From positions 275,400 through 339,399 of the forward strand of contig NZ_FOHU01000001.1 in NCBI RefSeq assembly GCF_900111615.1: a stretch of 64,000 bases of DNA. The letters are read 5' to 3'. The translations under genes and the position numbers were made by a program. The notes beneath the pieces are model-generated. The model made no database searches. It saw only the letters and a list, made by a program, of their open reading frames with translations, and was not told the origin of the DNA. This stretch comes from Natronincola peptidivorans. GTDB lineage: Bacteria; Bacillota; Clostridia; Peptostreptococcales; Natronincolaceae. Positions 24,378 to 33,961 of this stretch are shown here, piece by piece; position 1 is the first letter of the stretch; each line of letters begins with the position of its first letter.

Positions 24378-26997
24378 CTTTTATCTCCTTTAATTCATTA
24401 TATAGTTTATTAGCATATTCTATTTCATCATGTTCGTCATAAATCTCACCCATAACTTTTGATTTTAAAATAGTATCTAGTATCTTTTTATAAATTGGTC
24501 CTGGTTGGATTCCTAAATTCAATAAATCTCGGCCTGTTACTTTAAGTTTAATGTTCTTAAGATTTATCATATAATACATTATATAATGTTTAATATAGTA
24601 TTCTGTACAATCATTATAATAAAAAATAAGACTCTCTAGACAATGATTATGGAGAATACTATATATAGTATATTTATCTATATCATCCTTCAATAAAGAT
24701 GTATAAACCTTTTCTTTTTCCTTTAAAGCTATTTGAATATTGACTATTCCTTGTTTGTTATTTAAGAACTTCTGAATAGCCTCAGATAATTTATTTAAAG
24801 GAAATGAATGAAATAGTTGCATGATAACAAGTAGTTGTATGTCTATTTTTTTATTATCAAACCTATGAAATTTTTCAATGGTAGACCAAAGATTATCGAT
24901 TTTTGTGATGGTTTCATTTGTAATATTTAAATCTGAATGAATCGCTGTAAATATATTAAAGGATTTCATCAAGAAAATGCTCTTACTTACACCCTTATCA
25001 GTAAAAATTTGAGCCATTTCTTCCCTTACTCTATCATTTGTAACTTTTGTTAACATATGGTCCTTAATCGCTTCCATTATAAAACTTTTTGTTTGTTCTT
25101 CAATTTCAAAATCTAACCTTGAAGCAAATCTAATTGCTCTGAAAATCCTGGTAGGGTCTTCTATAAAGCTTAAATTGTATAGAACGCGAATTCTTTTGTT
25201 TCTAATATCCTCTAATCCTCCAAAAAAATCAATCAATTTACCAAAATTAGCAATATTAATTTGAATAGCCATACAATTAATTGTAAAGTCTCTTCTAAAC
25301 AAATCATTCCATATAGAGCTTTTTTCTACTGTTGGTAAAGCAGCTGGATACTCATAGTACTCCCTTCGAGCAGAAACAATATCTAGAACACTTCCATTTG
25401 CTAAGGTAATACTTGCAGTCCCAAACTCTTTATGAGTCATAAGAGTACCACTTAATGTTTCATTTAACCTTTCTGCAAAAGAAATTCCATCGCCTTCGAT
25501 AACAAAGTCAATATCAAAATTTTCTCTATTAAGTAATAAATCTCTTACAAACCCACCTACTACATAAACCTTTTTGCCTAATGTATCAGCTAAACCTCCT
25601 GTGGTCTTCAATAAATCAGAGATTTCTTTTGAAAGATTTAATATTTTTTCTTTGCAATTAATAATTTCTGTACTTTCACTTTCATTAAAAGTTTTTTTGT
25701 ACCAATTTGGATGATTCGTTCCATGAAGCATTCTCAATAAATCGGTTCTTGTTACTATACCAACAATTTTATTATTTTCTACTACAGGTAAACGGCCAAT
25801 ATTGTTTTTTACTAGTAATTCATTTATATCTTTCAGAGAAGTATCAAGTCCTATAGTTTTAACATCACTTGCCATGAATCCTTTTACAGGAGCATGGCTC
25901 AGTCCATGCTGCATAGCTTTATCAATGTCAGTTCTAGAAATAATACCAATCAAATCATCATCTTTAATTACAGGCATTCCCGTATGACCATATCGTAGCA
26001 TTATTTTATTGACCTCTTCAATTGACATTTCTTCCCGTACTGTTTTAACGGGATAGTTCATAAAATCTCTGGCCGTTACCTGTGGTTTTACTCTATTATG
26101 TAGATTTTTTATTAATAAAGATTTAATCTGATTAATATCACCATTTTTTACAGTAGCTGACGCAGCTTTGCTATGTCCAGCACCTTTAAATTCTTCTAAC
26201 AAATTTGGAATAATAATAGCATCATTAGAACTTCTTCCAATGATATAACATCTAGAATCCATTTCTACTATAAGAAAAACCGCATCACTTTCTTTTACTT
26301 CTAACATTTTATTTGCTAAATAACCTAACTCACCAATATAATTATCATGATGATGTGTTGCAAGTGTAATACTATAATTGTTAATATTTATAGTCTCCAT
26401 ATTTAGTAAGAGAGCCAAAAACAACTGATCGTGTTGGTTATTAAAGGGCCTTTGAATATATTTTAATACTACTTTAAGATCCGCTCCATTTCTCAATAAA
26501 AAAGCTACGGCATCAGCATCTTCTGACTTAGTACTGGAAAAGGTTAAACAATTGGTATCTGAGTAAATTCCTAATAGAAATAATGTTGCCTCAAAAGAGG
26601 TAATTGGAACTTTCTTTTTCTTTAATTCTTCCACTAAAATAGTTGAACAGGCGCCATAAGGTTTAATGATTTTAGATGCGTTTTTTATAGTATTTCTATT
26701 TTCCTCATGATGATCATAAATTTTAATAGTAATGCTATCATTAATACAATCTTTAAATTTGCCTATTCTAGTAGAAGAATTTACATCTACGATTATTAGT
26801 TCTTGAATATCTTCGATAGAGATTTCTCTAGAAGATTTTATTGGCAGAATATTTTTATAAAGACTTAGAAACTCTTTTATATCATTATTAATTCTTCCAG
26901 AAAAAACCAAGAAATTTTCAGGATATAGCTTAGAACAAGCCACCATGCTGGCAAGTCCATCGAAATCTAAGTTAATATGGCTAGTAATTATTTTCAC
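24370..26997 (-). CDS. DHH-CBS-tRNA nucleotidyltransferase fusion protein
   Basis: An 875-aa fusion. Residues about 1-300 are a DHH/DHHA1 phosphoesterase-like part (HINLDFDGLAS, YDHHEENRN). Residues about 305-425 are two CBS domains (RYGHTGMPVI, KNNIGRLPVV). From about residue 470 comes a class II tRNA nucleotidyltransferase head (VVGGFVRDLLL, the DxD pair in NFDIDFV, RRDFTINCMAI) and an RNA-binding helical tail. Such fusions are known as CCA- or A-adding enzymes. Which reaction occurs depends on whether a partner CC-adding enzyme exists elsewhere. Start is GTG with GGGGAG about 6 nt upstream. Confidence 0.85.
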   Translation of the reverse strand: MKIITSHINLDFDGLASMVACSKLYPENFLVFSGRINNDIKEFLSLYKNILPIKSSREISIEDIQELIIVDVNSSTRIGKFKDCINDSITIKIYDHHEENRNTIKNASKIIKPYGACSTILVEELKKKKVPITSFEATLFLLGIYSDTNCLTFSSTKSEDADAVAFLLRNGADLKVVLKYIQRPFNNQHDQLFLALLLNMETININNYSITLATHHHDNYIGELGYLANKMLEVKESDAVFLIVEMDSRCYIIGRSSNDAIIIPNLLEEFKGAGHSKAASATVKNGDINQIKSLLIKNLHNRVKPQVTARDFMNYPVKTVREEMSIEEVNKIMLRYGHTGMPVIKDDDLIGIISRTDIDKAMQHGLSHAPVKGFMASDVKTIGLDTSLKDINELLVKNNIGRLPVVENNKIVGIVTRTDLLRMLHGTNHPNWYKKTFNESESTEIINCKEKILNLSKEISDLLKTTGGLADTLGKKVYVVGGFVRDLLLNRENFDIDFVIEGDGISFAERLNETLSGTLMTHKEFGTASITLANGSVLDIVSARREYYEYPAALPTVEKSSIWNDLFRRDFTINCMAIQINIANFGKLIDFFGGLEDIRNKRIRVLYNLSFIEDPTRIFRAIRFASRLDFEIEEQTKSFIMEAIKDHMLTKVTNDRVREEMAQIFTDKGVSKSIFLMKSFNIFTAIHSDLNITNETITKIDNLWSTIEKFHRFDNKKIDIQLLVIMQLFHSFPLNKLSEAIQKFLNNKQGIVNIQIALKEKEKVYTSLLKDDIDKYTIYSILHNHCLESLIFYYNDCTEYYIKHYIMYYMINLKNIKLKVTGRDLLNLGIQPGPIYKKILDTILKSKVMGEIYDEHDEIEYANKLYNELKEIKDV

Positions 26998-27056
26998 AAT
27001 ATCTCCCCTTTTTAACCTGGCTAATTCTTTTCTATTATAACATACATAGTTATCAA

Positions 27057-27093
27057 CAAAAAGAGAAGCAGCATACCAATCAGCTACTTCTCT
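27057..27093 (-). terminator. Terminator after dacF
   Basis: A stem of about 11 bp with one mismatch (27062-27072 with 27083-27093) is followed by TTTTTG on the minus strand, between the dacF stop and the start of the tRNA nucleotidyltransferase gene. Confidence 0.7.
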
Positions 27094-27137
27094 ATTCTAA
27101 AAAAATGGATAAGGAACCTGTCTTTAACTACTTTATA

Positions 27138-28301
27138 TTAATGGCCCATCATTCCTTGAAACATTCTATTCAATATATTAAAAACAGAAGCATGTTCAAC
27201 ATTTTCTGCACTGATAAGATTAGTTTTTCCCACTTCTTTTCCATCCATTGTTACGATAATTTCACCAATCTTTTCTCCTTTTTGGATAGGTGCTTTTATT
27301 GATTGTGGTAATATTATTTCTTTCTTTATGCTGGACTCCTCACCCTTTTTTACCAATACATTTAAATCTTCCATTACAGTAACATGGAGCACCTGTTGCT
27401 TACCTTTATCCACTACTATTGTTCCTAAATCACCATCCTTTTCTGCAACTTTAACAGTATTAAAGTTGGCAAATCCGTAATCTAAAAGCTTTGATGCTTC
27501 GCTAAATCTTATTGGCGAGGTTGGGGCTGCTAGTACTACTGCTATAAAAGTATTATTTCCTCTTGTAGCCGAAGCTGATAAGCAATACTTTGCTTCAGAA
27601 GTAGAACCAGTTTTTATACCAGTGATACCCTTATATGTTCGTATTAATCTATTGGTATTTACCAATTCTTGTACAGATGGTGTTCTTCTTCCAACCTCTA
27701 CAGTATCCATCCAGGTCGTCAACCATCTTTGCACTTCCTTATGCTTTAATAGTTCTTTTGACATTAAAGCTATGTCATAGGCAGAAGTAACATGCCCTTC
27801 AACAGGCAACCCATTTGTATTAACAAAGTGAGTATTTTCCATTCCTAATTCAGCTGCCCTTGCATTCATTTTCTCAACAAAAATTTCTTCGGTCCCAGCA
27901 ATATGCTCTGCGATAGCAACAGATGCATCATTTGCTGATCTAATTGCTATAGCCTTCATTAAATCTTCGACGGTCTTAATTTCACCTGGTTCTACATATA
28001 TCTGTGTTCCCCCCATTGAGGAAGCTCTTTCACTAATAACCACCTTGTCTTCTAAAGAAATTCTATTATTATCTAATGCCTCCATTGCTAATAGCATTGT
28101 CATAATTTTAGTAACACTAGCAGGAGGCAACGCTTCATGGATATTCTTTTCATAGAGGATAGTCCCTGTGGAGGCATCTATTAATATAGCTGCCTTAGCA
28201 TCAACTTCAAATGGCTGAGCTTGTGCCACCATTGTAATATTGCTAAATAATAAAGTGATTATAAATACAATACATATCATTCTAATTAGATGTTTTACCA
28301 T
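27138..28301 (-). CDS. dacF: D-alanyl-D-alanine carboxypeptidase DacF-like, S11 family
   Basis: This 387-aa exported penicillin-binding protein has a signal peptide (LIRMICIVFIITLLFSNITMVAQA). The complete active-site set is SVTK in PASVTKIMTM, SAN in RSANDASVAIAEH and KTG in GIKTGSTSEAK. The C-terminal domain of about 110 residues matches the PBP5-type beta module. In B. subtilis dacF lies with deoB and punA and is made in the forespore; the same neighbourhood (pdp, punA remnant, deoB) is seen here, which supports the name. Compared with the enzyme at 19.4 kb it has a canonical KTG box. Confidence 0.88.
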   Translation of the reverse strand: MVKHLIRMICIVFIITLLFSNITMVAQAQPFEVDAKAAILIDASTGTILYEKNIHEALPPASVTKIMTMLLAMEALDNNRISLEDKVVISERASSMGGTQIYVEPGEIKTVEDLMKAIAIRSANDASVAIAEHIAGTEEIFVEKMNARAAELGMENTHFVNTNGLPVEGHVTSAYDIALMSKELLKHKEVQRWLTTWMDTVEVGRRTPSVQELVNTNRLIRTYKGITGIKTGSTSEAKYCLSASATRGNNTFIAVVLAAPTSPIRFSEASKLLDYGFANFNTVKVAEKDGDLGTIVVDKGKQQVLHVTVMEDLNVLVKKGEESSIKKEIILPQSIKAPIQKGEKIGEIIVTMDGKEVGKTNLISAENVEHASVFNILNRMFQGMMGH

Positions 28302-28525
28302 ACTTTTTCCTCCTTGTAATCATTTTATCTTAGGTTTTCCATCTACATAATTAGTTATACCAGAAGGATTATATAAAATGACACTTAATCCGCAAGACTT
28401 TTTACCAAGGCCTAAACTACAGCTCAAATCATTTCATACAGTAAGTGGTCTACTCATGAAAAAGATGTAGACTTAATAACTCATTGCAAAATAATAAACA
28501 AATTATCTTCATGATTCAAATTTAA
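28302..28525. other. Intergenic stretch between pdp and dacF
   Basis: The 319-bp gap (28302-28620) contains the dacF ribosome binding site next to the gene and the pdp terminator at its far end. Between them I see AT-rich sequence without a gene. A forespore-type promoter for dacF would be expected here, but I could not find a convincing match. Confidence 0.45.
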
Positions 28526-28578
28526 TGCAAAAAACCAGCAGGTAGAACGTACAATAAATACGTCTAGATGCTGGTTTT
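28526..28578 (-). terminator. Terminator after pdp
   Basis: A long imperfect stem (28532-28549 with 28561-28578; 9 perfect outer bp) is followed by TTTTTTGCATT on the minus strand. Confidence 0.75.
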
Positions 28579-28620
28579 ACAAATATTGTAGAATATGTAA
28601 GTGTTTAAACAGTTGCATTA

Positions 28621-29949
28621 TTAATATAATTTTCTAATACCATTTTTATCTACCACTCCGAAGATTAATGGTCGTACATTTAACGGATTTTCCTCAATGG
28701 TATAAGCTTCCCTCAATTGATTAATGGAAACCTCACCCTTTTTAATGTCATTACAATGAATATAGGCTAGTATATCATCGGTCTCAACATAGTCACCAAC
28801 TTTTTTATTTAAGACAATTCCTACAGATAGGTCAATATCGCTGTCTTTGGTATCTCTACCTGCACCTAAAATCAATGCACTTAATCCTACGGTATCTGCT
28901 TGAATCTTGTGTATATATCCTTTCTTTTCTGATTTTAAAATCAATATTTCCTCAGCTTGTGGTAATGAACTAAGATCTTCTACATAAGCTGTATCTCCAC
29001 CCTGTTGCTCAATAAATTTTATTAGCATTTCAAAAGCCTTTCCAGACTCTATGACTTGTTGAACCATTTGAATTCCTTCTGATTCAGTATTTACCTTATT
29101 GGCTAACAAAAGCATGTAGGCACCTAAGAAATGACAAAGGGCTTTTAAATCTTCAGGACCTTCCCCTTTTAATAACCGAATGGCTTCTTTAACTTCTAGG
29201 CTATTGCCAATAGCATAACCTAAAGGCTGATTCATATCAGTAACAACAGCAATAGTATCTTTGTTCATATTGTTTCCTATATCAACCATTTCCTTTGCCA
29301 ATAAAAAAGATTCATCAATTTCTTTCATGAAAGCGCCATCACCAGTTTTAACATCTAGTAAGATAGCATCAGCGCCTGAGGCCAATTTTTTAGACATTAT
29401 ACTACTAGCAATCAAAGAGATATTGTCAACTGTAGCAGTTACATCTCTAAGAGCATATAAATTTTTATCAGCAGGAACAAGATTTCCTGTTTGTCCTGCT
29501 ACTGCCAATTTTATGCGATTTACATTATTGATAAAGGTTGCTTGGCTCATCTCGACAGAGAAGCCCGGGATGGCCTCTAATTTGTCTATTGTACCTCCCG
29601 TATGGCCTAGACCTCTTCCGGACATTTTTGCTACTGGAACACCGCAAGCAGCGACTATAGGACCTAGGGCTATCGTTGTTTTATCGCCTACACCTCCAGT
29701 ACTATGCTTATCTACTTTGATTCCATTTATGCTCGATAGATTGATTATTTCACCAGATTTCATCATTGCCTCTGTCAAATAAACAGTCTCCTCTTTATTC
29801 ATTTTTTGAAAATAGATTGCCATTAGCAATGCTGAAGCTTGATAGTCTGGAATAGAACCTTCTGTATATTCTCTGACAAAATAGCTGATTTCTTCCTTAC
29901 TAAGAGATTCGCCGTTTCTTTTTTTTAGGATAATATCATACATTCTCAT
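28621..29949 (-). CDS. pdp: Pyrimidine-nucleoside phosphorylase
   Basis: Pdp splits thymidine, deoxyuridine and uridine with phosphate to base and (deoxy)ribose-1-phosphate, feeding DeoB. The 442-aa sequence shows the family signature KMSGRGLGHTGGTIDKLEAIPG near residue 112, KHSTGGVGDKTT, and the C-terminal PYNP domain (SALILGAGRDTKDSDIDLSVG). The start overlaps the punA-remnant stop as TAATG, and GAGGTGA lies 7 nt upstream inside that gene, so translation is coupled. It is cotranscribed with deoB. Confidence 0.95.
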   Translation of the reverse strand: MRMYDIILKKRNGESLSKEEISYFVREYTEGSIPDYQASALLMAIYFQKMNKEETVYLTEAMMKSGEIINLSSINGIKVDKHSTGGVGDKTTIALGPIVAACGVPVAKMSGRGLGHTGGTIDKLEAIPGFSVEMSQATFINNVNRIKLAVAGQTGNLVPADKNLYALRDVTATVDNISLIASSIMSKKLASGADAILLDVKTGDGAFMKEIDESFLLAKEMVDIGNNMNKDTIAVVTDMNQPLGYAIGNSLEVKEAIRLLKGEGPEDLKALCHFLGAYMLLLANKVNTESEGIQMVQQVIESGKAFEMLIKFIEQQGGDTAYVEDLSSLPQAEEILILKSEKKGYIHKIQADTVGLSALILGAGRDTKDSDIDLSVGIVLNKKVGDYVETDDILAYIHCNDIKKGEVSINQLREAYTIEENPLNVRPLIFGVVDKNGIRKLY

Positions 29950-30233
29950 TAAACATTCACCTCAGAGAGAATTTCCTTTACTAAACCAATGAACTTAGGT
30001 TTAGTTTTGTTAGCTACCTCCATTACTTCTTCATGGCTGATAGATTCCAACTTATCTGGGATTGGCATATCTGTAACACAAGGGATACCTAATACTTTCA
30101 AGCCACCATGACGTGGTACTATAACCAAAGAACCTAAACCAGATCCAAACATTAAGCCTATTTGAGGTGTTTCATTGGTCTTGCTTAAAATATATTTTTT
30201 TGCATCTTTAACTTTTTGTAATAAGTTCTCCAT
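29949..30233 (-). pseudogene. punA: Purine-nucleoside phosphorylase remnant with large internal deletion
   Basis: The 94-aa frame is a join of two ends of PunA. The first about 35 residues match the N-terminus (PQIGLMFGSGLGS, the phosphate-binding region). The rest match the last 60 residues (VIVPRHGGLKVLGIPCVTDM, SHEEVMEVANK, KFIGLVKEIL). Roughly 170-180 residues of the usual about 270 are missing, including most of the purine and ribose site, so it should be inactive. The deletion, near 30,128, is in frame, and the downstream pdp start is coupled to its stop, which may explain why the frame survives. A working ribosome binding site (AAGGAGG) remains. Confidence 0.85.
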
Positions 30234-30309
30234 AACTATTTTGCCTCCTTCTTACAAATATTCTACTTTTTTTATAGTTGTACCTGTTTTATTTACAACA
30301 ACATTTATC

Positions 30310-31479
30310 TTAAACTATTAGAGATTTAAAGCTTTCGCCTTTACCAGTAGAATTAATTTTTAATAATTCAGCAATAGTAGCTGCAATATCAGCAAAGCTT
30401 TTCCTAGTGCCGATATTAACATTATTTTTTACTGATTTGCCATAAATAAGGATAGGTATATATTCTCTAGTATGATCTGTTCCTTTAAAGGTTGGATCAT
30501 TACCATGATCCGCAGTAATAATAATAATGTCGTCATCTTTCAAGTGACGCATTAGTTCAGGTATTCTACTATCCATTTCTTCTAAAGCATTCTTATAGCC
30601 TTTTACATCCCTACGATGACCAAATTTGGAATCAAAGTCAACTAAGTTGGTAAAAATAATGCCCCTGTTATTTTTTTGAAGATAATTAATAGTCTCATCT
30701 ACTCCATTCATATTATCTTTTGTATGAACAGCTTCAGTAATACCTTGTCCATTAAAAATATCTTCGATTTTTCCAATGCCAATAACGTCTAGACCTTGAG
30801 CCTTAGCAATATCTAATATTGTTTCCTCGGGTGGATTTAAAGAAAAATCTCGTCGGTTTGAGGTTCTAGTAAACCCTCCAAGAGCTCCAACAAATGGCCT
30901 AGCAATAATACGTGCAACAGCATGATCTCCCATCATAATATCTCTTGCAATTCTACATATTTCATATAATCTTTCTAGAGGGATAACTTCTTCATGGGCG
31001 GCTATTTGCAAGACACTATCAGCAGAGGTATATACAATAGGATATCCGGTTTCCATATGCTCCTCACCTAATTCTTCTATAATTACTGTGCCAGAAGCAG
31101 GCTTATTTCCTATAACTCTTGTACCAATTTGTCTTTCTAATTCCTCTATTACCTCTTTTGGAAAGCCATTAGGATAGGTTTTCAGTGGTTCTGTTAGATG
31201 AATCCCTGATATTTCCCAGTGTCCTGTTGTAGTATCCTTACCTAGAGAAACCTCTGCTGCTTTACCATAAGCACCTAAGGGATGATCCCATGACTGAATT
31301 CCTTCAATATTATCAATATTACCTAGCCCTAGTTTTCTAAGGTTAGGTAGATGAATATCTCCTTCGTTTTTTGAAATATTTCCTAACGTATTAGCACCTA
31401 TATCTCCAAATTTTTCAGCATCTGGTAATGCACCGATGCCCACACTGTCTATAATAAACAAAATCACCCTATTTATCAT
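30310..31479 (-). CDS. deoB: Phosphopentomutase DeoB
   Basis: DeoB interconverts (deoxy)ribose-1-phosphate and -5-phosphate, linking nucleoside breakdown to central metabolism. It belongs to the alkaline phosphatase superfamily: DSVGIGALPDA (first metal Asp), DTTTGHWEISG with the phosphorylated threonine, and the metal cluster IITADHGNDPT and DHTREYIP near the C-terminus. The protein has 389 aa, standard length. It is the first gene of the deoB-punA'-pdp operon. A palindrome next to its promoter -10 is a candidate operator. Confidence 0.96.
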   Translation of the reverse strand: MINRVILFIIDSVGIGALPDAEKFGDIGANTLGNISKNEGDIHLPNLRKLGLGNIDNIEGIQSWDHPLGAYGKAAEVSLGKDTTTGHWEISGIHLTEPLKTYPNGFPKEVIEELERQIGTRVIGNKPASGTVIIEELGEEHMETGYPIVYTSADSVLQIAAHEEVIPLERLYEICRIARDIMMGDHAVARIIARPFVGALGGFTRTSNRRDFSLNPPEETILDIAKAQGLDVIGIGKIEDIFNGQGITEAVHTKDNMNGVDETINYLQKNNRGIIFTNLVDFDSKFGHRRDVKGYKNALEEMDSRIPELMRHLKDDDIIIITADHGNDPTFKGTDHTREYIPILIYGKSVKNNVNIGTRKSFADIAATIAELLKINSTGKGESFKSLIV

Positions 31480-31510
31480 AAATATCCTCCTTTATCATTT
31501 ATTTAGATTT

Positions 31511-31531
31511 ATTATACCCCTCTTAAGAGGG
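31511..31531 (-). promoter_or_regulatory. deoB promoter -10 with adjoining palindromic operator candidate
   Basis: On the minus strand TATAAT (31511-31516) lies about 32 bp before the deoB start. A perfect 14-bp palindrome, CCCTCTTAAGAGGG (31518-31531), fills the -10/-35 spacer. The -35 is weak. A regulator binding there could control nucleoside catabolism. Confidence 0.5.
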
Positions 31532-31683
31532 AAATAAAATGAAATATCATTCAGTGATGCGCTTCTAATGCTGAATTGCAGCCCAATTTATTCCGAGGAT
31601 GTAGTCCTTAAACTGATCTTACTGAATTGGTAGGCTCACCACTACACTGAAGGGTAATTTCATAAACAGCCTTAGATTAAAAT

Positions 31684-31701
31684 AGGACCTATATTAGGCC
31701 C
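31684..31701 (-). terminator. Weak hairpin at the end of xerD
   Basis: An imperfect 8-bp stem (AGGACCTA with TAGGCCCT) covers the xerD stop region and is followed by ATTTTAATC on the minus strand. The evidence for termination is modest. Confidence 0.4.
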
Positions 31702-32578
31702 TAGGATGAGTCTTATTATATACATCCTTAATCTTATTTTTAGTAATATTTGCATATATCTGAGTAGTAGATATATCAGAATGGCCAAGCATCTCTTGAA
31801 CAGATTTTAAGTCAGCACCATTTTGGACTAAGTGAGTAGCAAAGGAATGTCTTAAAGTATGGGGTGTAATGGTTTTATCTATATTGGAACCCTTTGTATA
31901 GGCTTTGATTATTTTCCAAAACCCTTGACGGGTTAAGCCTCCACCCTGCATATTTAGAAAAAGTAATTTTTCTTTATCATTTTTAATAAAATTATTTCTG
32001 GCATTAAGCAAGTAATTTGCTAGAGCTTGTAAAGCCACTGAACCAACAGGAATAATTCTTTCCTTTGTAGCAGTAGAGCATTTTACAAAGCCTAGATTAA
32101 TATTAACATGATCTACTTGTAAAGATATTAATTCTGATACTCTTATACCAGTAGCATATAACAGTTCTAGCATTGCTTTATCTCTAATACCCTTGTAAGT
32201 AGACTCTTCAGGTTGATTTAATAACATATCTACTTCTTTAGGGCTAAGGATACTTGGTAATTTTTTCTTAGCCTTTGGGGTCTCGAGATTTAATGTTGGA
32301 TCCTTTACAACAAGATTATTTTGCAACAAAAATTGATAAAAACACCGAATAGACGCAATACTCCTTGAAATAGTAGATACAGCTCTCCCTTTGTTTTGCA
32401 TATGTAATAAATAAGTGATGATGGTAGTTTTATTAGTATAAACAACATCAAGGATCTCATTACTATTTAAATACTCTAAATATTGCTTAATATCGCGTAT
32501 ATAAGATTCTAAGGTGTTATTAGATAATTGTTTTTCATTTGTTAAATAGTCAACATAATTTGAAATGAGTTGATTCAT
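31694..32578 (-). CDS. xerD: Site-specific tyrosine recombinase XerD
   Basis: XerD works with XerC at dif to resolve chromosome dimers. The 294-aa protein has the N-terminal core-binding domain (YLTNEKQLSNNTLESYIRDIKQYLEYL) and all catalytic residues: Arg in ATGIRVSELISL, HTLRHSFATHLVQNGADLKSVQEMLGH and the nucleophilic Tyr in STTQIYANI. The position before deoB and behind spoIIM/NUDIX is the same as in other clostridia and B. subtilis, supporting XerD rather than XerC. AGGGAG lies 9 nt before the ATG. Confidence 0.92.
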   Translation of the reverse strand: MNQLISNYVDYLTNEKQLSNNTLESYIRDIKQYLEYLNSNEILDVVYTNKTTIITYLLHMQNKGRAVSTISRSIASIRCFYQFLLQNNLVVKDPTLNLETPKAKKKLPSILSPKEVDMLLNQPEESTYKGIRDKAMLELLYATGIRVSELISLQVDHVNINLGFVKCSTATKERIIPVGSVALQALANYLLNARNNFIKNDKEKLLFLNMQGGGLTRQGFWKIIKAYTKGSNIDKTITPHTLRHSFATHLVQNGADLKSVQEMLGHSDISTTQIYANITKNKIKDVYNKTHPRA

Positions 32579-32689
32579 ATTGAAAATCTCCCTTTACTAT
32601 TGCTACTACATTTATTCAACAAATTATTGATAAATCCTGCAAGAAAATAAAAATTGCATAAAAATCTTTATATATATTCTCTTTAATAG

Positions 32690-33322
32690 CTAAAGTACAT
32701 TTTTCACAATTAGTCTAATAAAAATTGGAGCAATATATGCCTCTATCAGACATGCTATTAAAAGAAGAGCAAGCAAGACTCCATATCTACTACTATATAA
32801 CAGAAATACTTTTGAAAAATTAATGGTTTTTATCTTATGAATTTTGCTTTTCAAAAATCCAGTAGCAAAAGTTAAAGAAATAACTGAAGCAATAGTAAAA
32901 ATTGAAATAATAAATATGTTTTGAGGTAAAATTCCAAATATAATGATCAGTGCACCCCAAAACTTAAACTCCTCAATTAATAAGCCAATCGTAAACCCAA
33001 TTACAAACCCTTTAAATCCAATAATAATTAATACCAGCGGTGCCGTAATAATGAAAGCTCCTAAAACCCAGCTTAAAGATAGTAATTGAAAATTGTTTAT
33101 AAATGATTGTTTTAATATATTAAAGCTATTTAAATTGCTATTATGAAATATTTCAAAAAAATTCCTCAAGTAATAAAACAACTCTTCTTTTTGATGTTTG
33201 TCTACAACTTTTACGGTAAACGCCCCTACGGATATACCGATTAAGAAACACAATACAACAGTAGCGTATATAAAAAAGTTATCTTTTATATGTTTTTTTA
33301 AGAGATCAATAAATTTATACAA
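32690..33322 (-). CDS. spoIIM: Stage II sporulation protein M
   Basis: SpoIIM is an integral membrane subunit of the DMP complex (SpoIID, SpoIIM, SpoIIP) that thins septal peptidoglycan and drives engulfment. The 210-aa protein has about five transmembrane segments; GFKGFVIGFTIGLL and the conserved ILPQNIF are visible. The TTG start at 33322 is chosen because GGAGGT is 7 nt upstream; the longer frame to 33352 would include the ribosome binding site. SpoIID and SpoIIP are not in this window. Confidence 0.92.
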   Translation of the reverse strand: MYKFIDLLKKHIKDNFFIYATVVLCFLIGISVGAFTVKVVDKHQKEELFYYLRNFFEIFHNSNLNSFNILKQSFINNFQLLSLSWVLGAFIITAPLVLIIIGFKGFVIGFTIGLLIEEFKFWGALIIIFGILPQNIFIISIFTIASVISLTFATGFLKSKIHKIKTINFSKVFLLYSSRYGVLLALLLIACLIEAYIAPIFIRLIVKNVL

Positions 33323-33396
33323 CACAATAACCTCCATTCTTATGCATATCAATACTTTAATGATTATGCTTAAAATAGAGGTTTTATGCTATGTCC

Positions 33397-33936
33397 TTAA
33401 AGGATTAGTGATAAATTTTTATAGGTTAAGATTGCAATAATTGTTTTACTATCTTTTATTTTACCTTCCTTTATGTATTCAAGGGCTTCTTCCAAAGACA
33501 AAGAAACTAGTTCAATATATTCATCTTCATCAGGACTAGCTGTTCCTTCTTCTAGATTTTCTGCTAAATATATATGCATAACTTCATTTGTAAAACCAGG
33601 AGTAGTATAAAAATCTAAGATTTTCTTTATATCCTTTGCACTATATCCAGTTTCTTCCTTTAATTCTCTTAGAGCACATTTTTCAGTACTTTCATTAGCT
33701 TCTATTTTGCCTGCGGGTATTTCTAATAATATTTCCTCTACAGGTTTTCTAAACTGTCGAACAAAAATAATTTTGTTTTCTTTTGTTATGGGTAGTATAC
33801 CTACTGCTCCACTATGTTCAACAATTTCCCTTTTAGAATATTTTTTTTGAGGCAGTTCTACTGTATCCACCCGTAGATTGATAATTTTCCCTTCATATAT
33901 CCGCTCAGACTTTAAAGTTTTTTCTTCAATTGGCAT
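33397..33936 (-). CDS. NUDIX hydrolase, ADP-ribose pyrophosphatase type
   Basis: A 179-aa NUDIX enzyme. The NUDIX box is intact: GKIEANESTEKCALRELKEETGY, with the metal-binding RELKEETG. Other family features, EHSGAVGILPI and RQFRKPVEEILLEIPAGK, indicate the ADP-sugar (ADP-ribose) pyrophosphatase subgroup that yields AMP and ribose-5-phosphate. It sits between spoIIM and the DUF3866 gene, a frequent clostridial order. AGGAGGG lies 11 nt before the ATG. Confidence 0.9.
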   Translation of the reverse strand: MPIEEKTLKSERIYEGKIINLRVDTVELPQKKYSKREIVEHSGAVGILPITKENKIIFVRQFRKPVEEILLEIPAGKIEANESTEKCALRELKEETGYSAKDIKKILDFYTTPGFTNEVMHIYLAENLEEGTASPDEDEYIELVSLSLEEALEYIKEGKIKDSKTIIAILTYKNLSLIL

Positions 33937-33961
33937 AGTTTAGATAACCCTCCTTAGTTAC

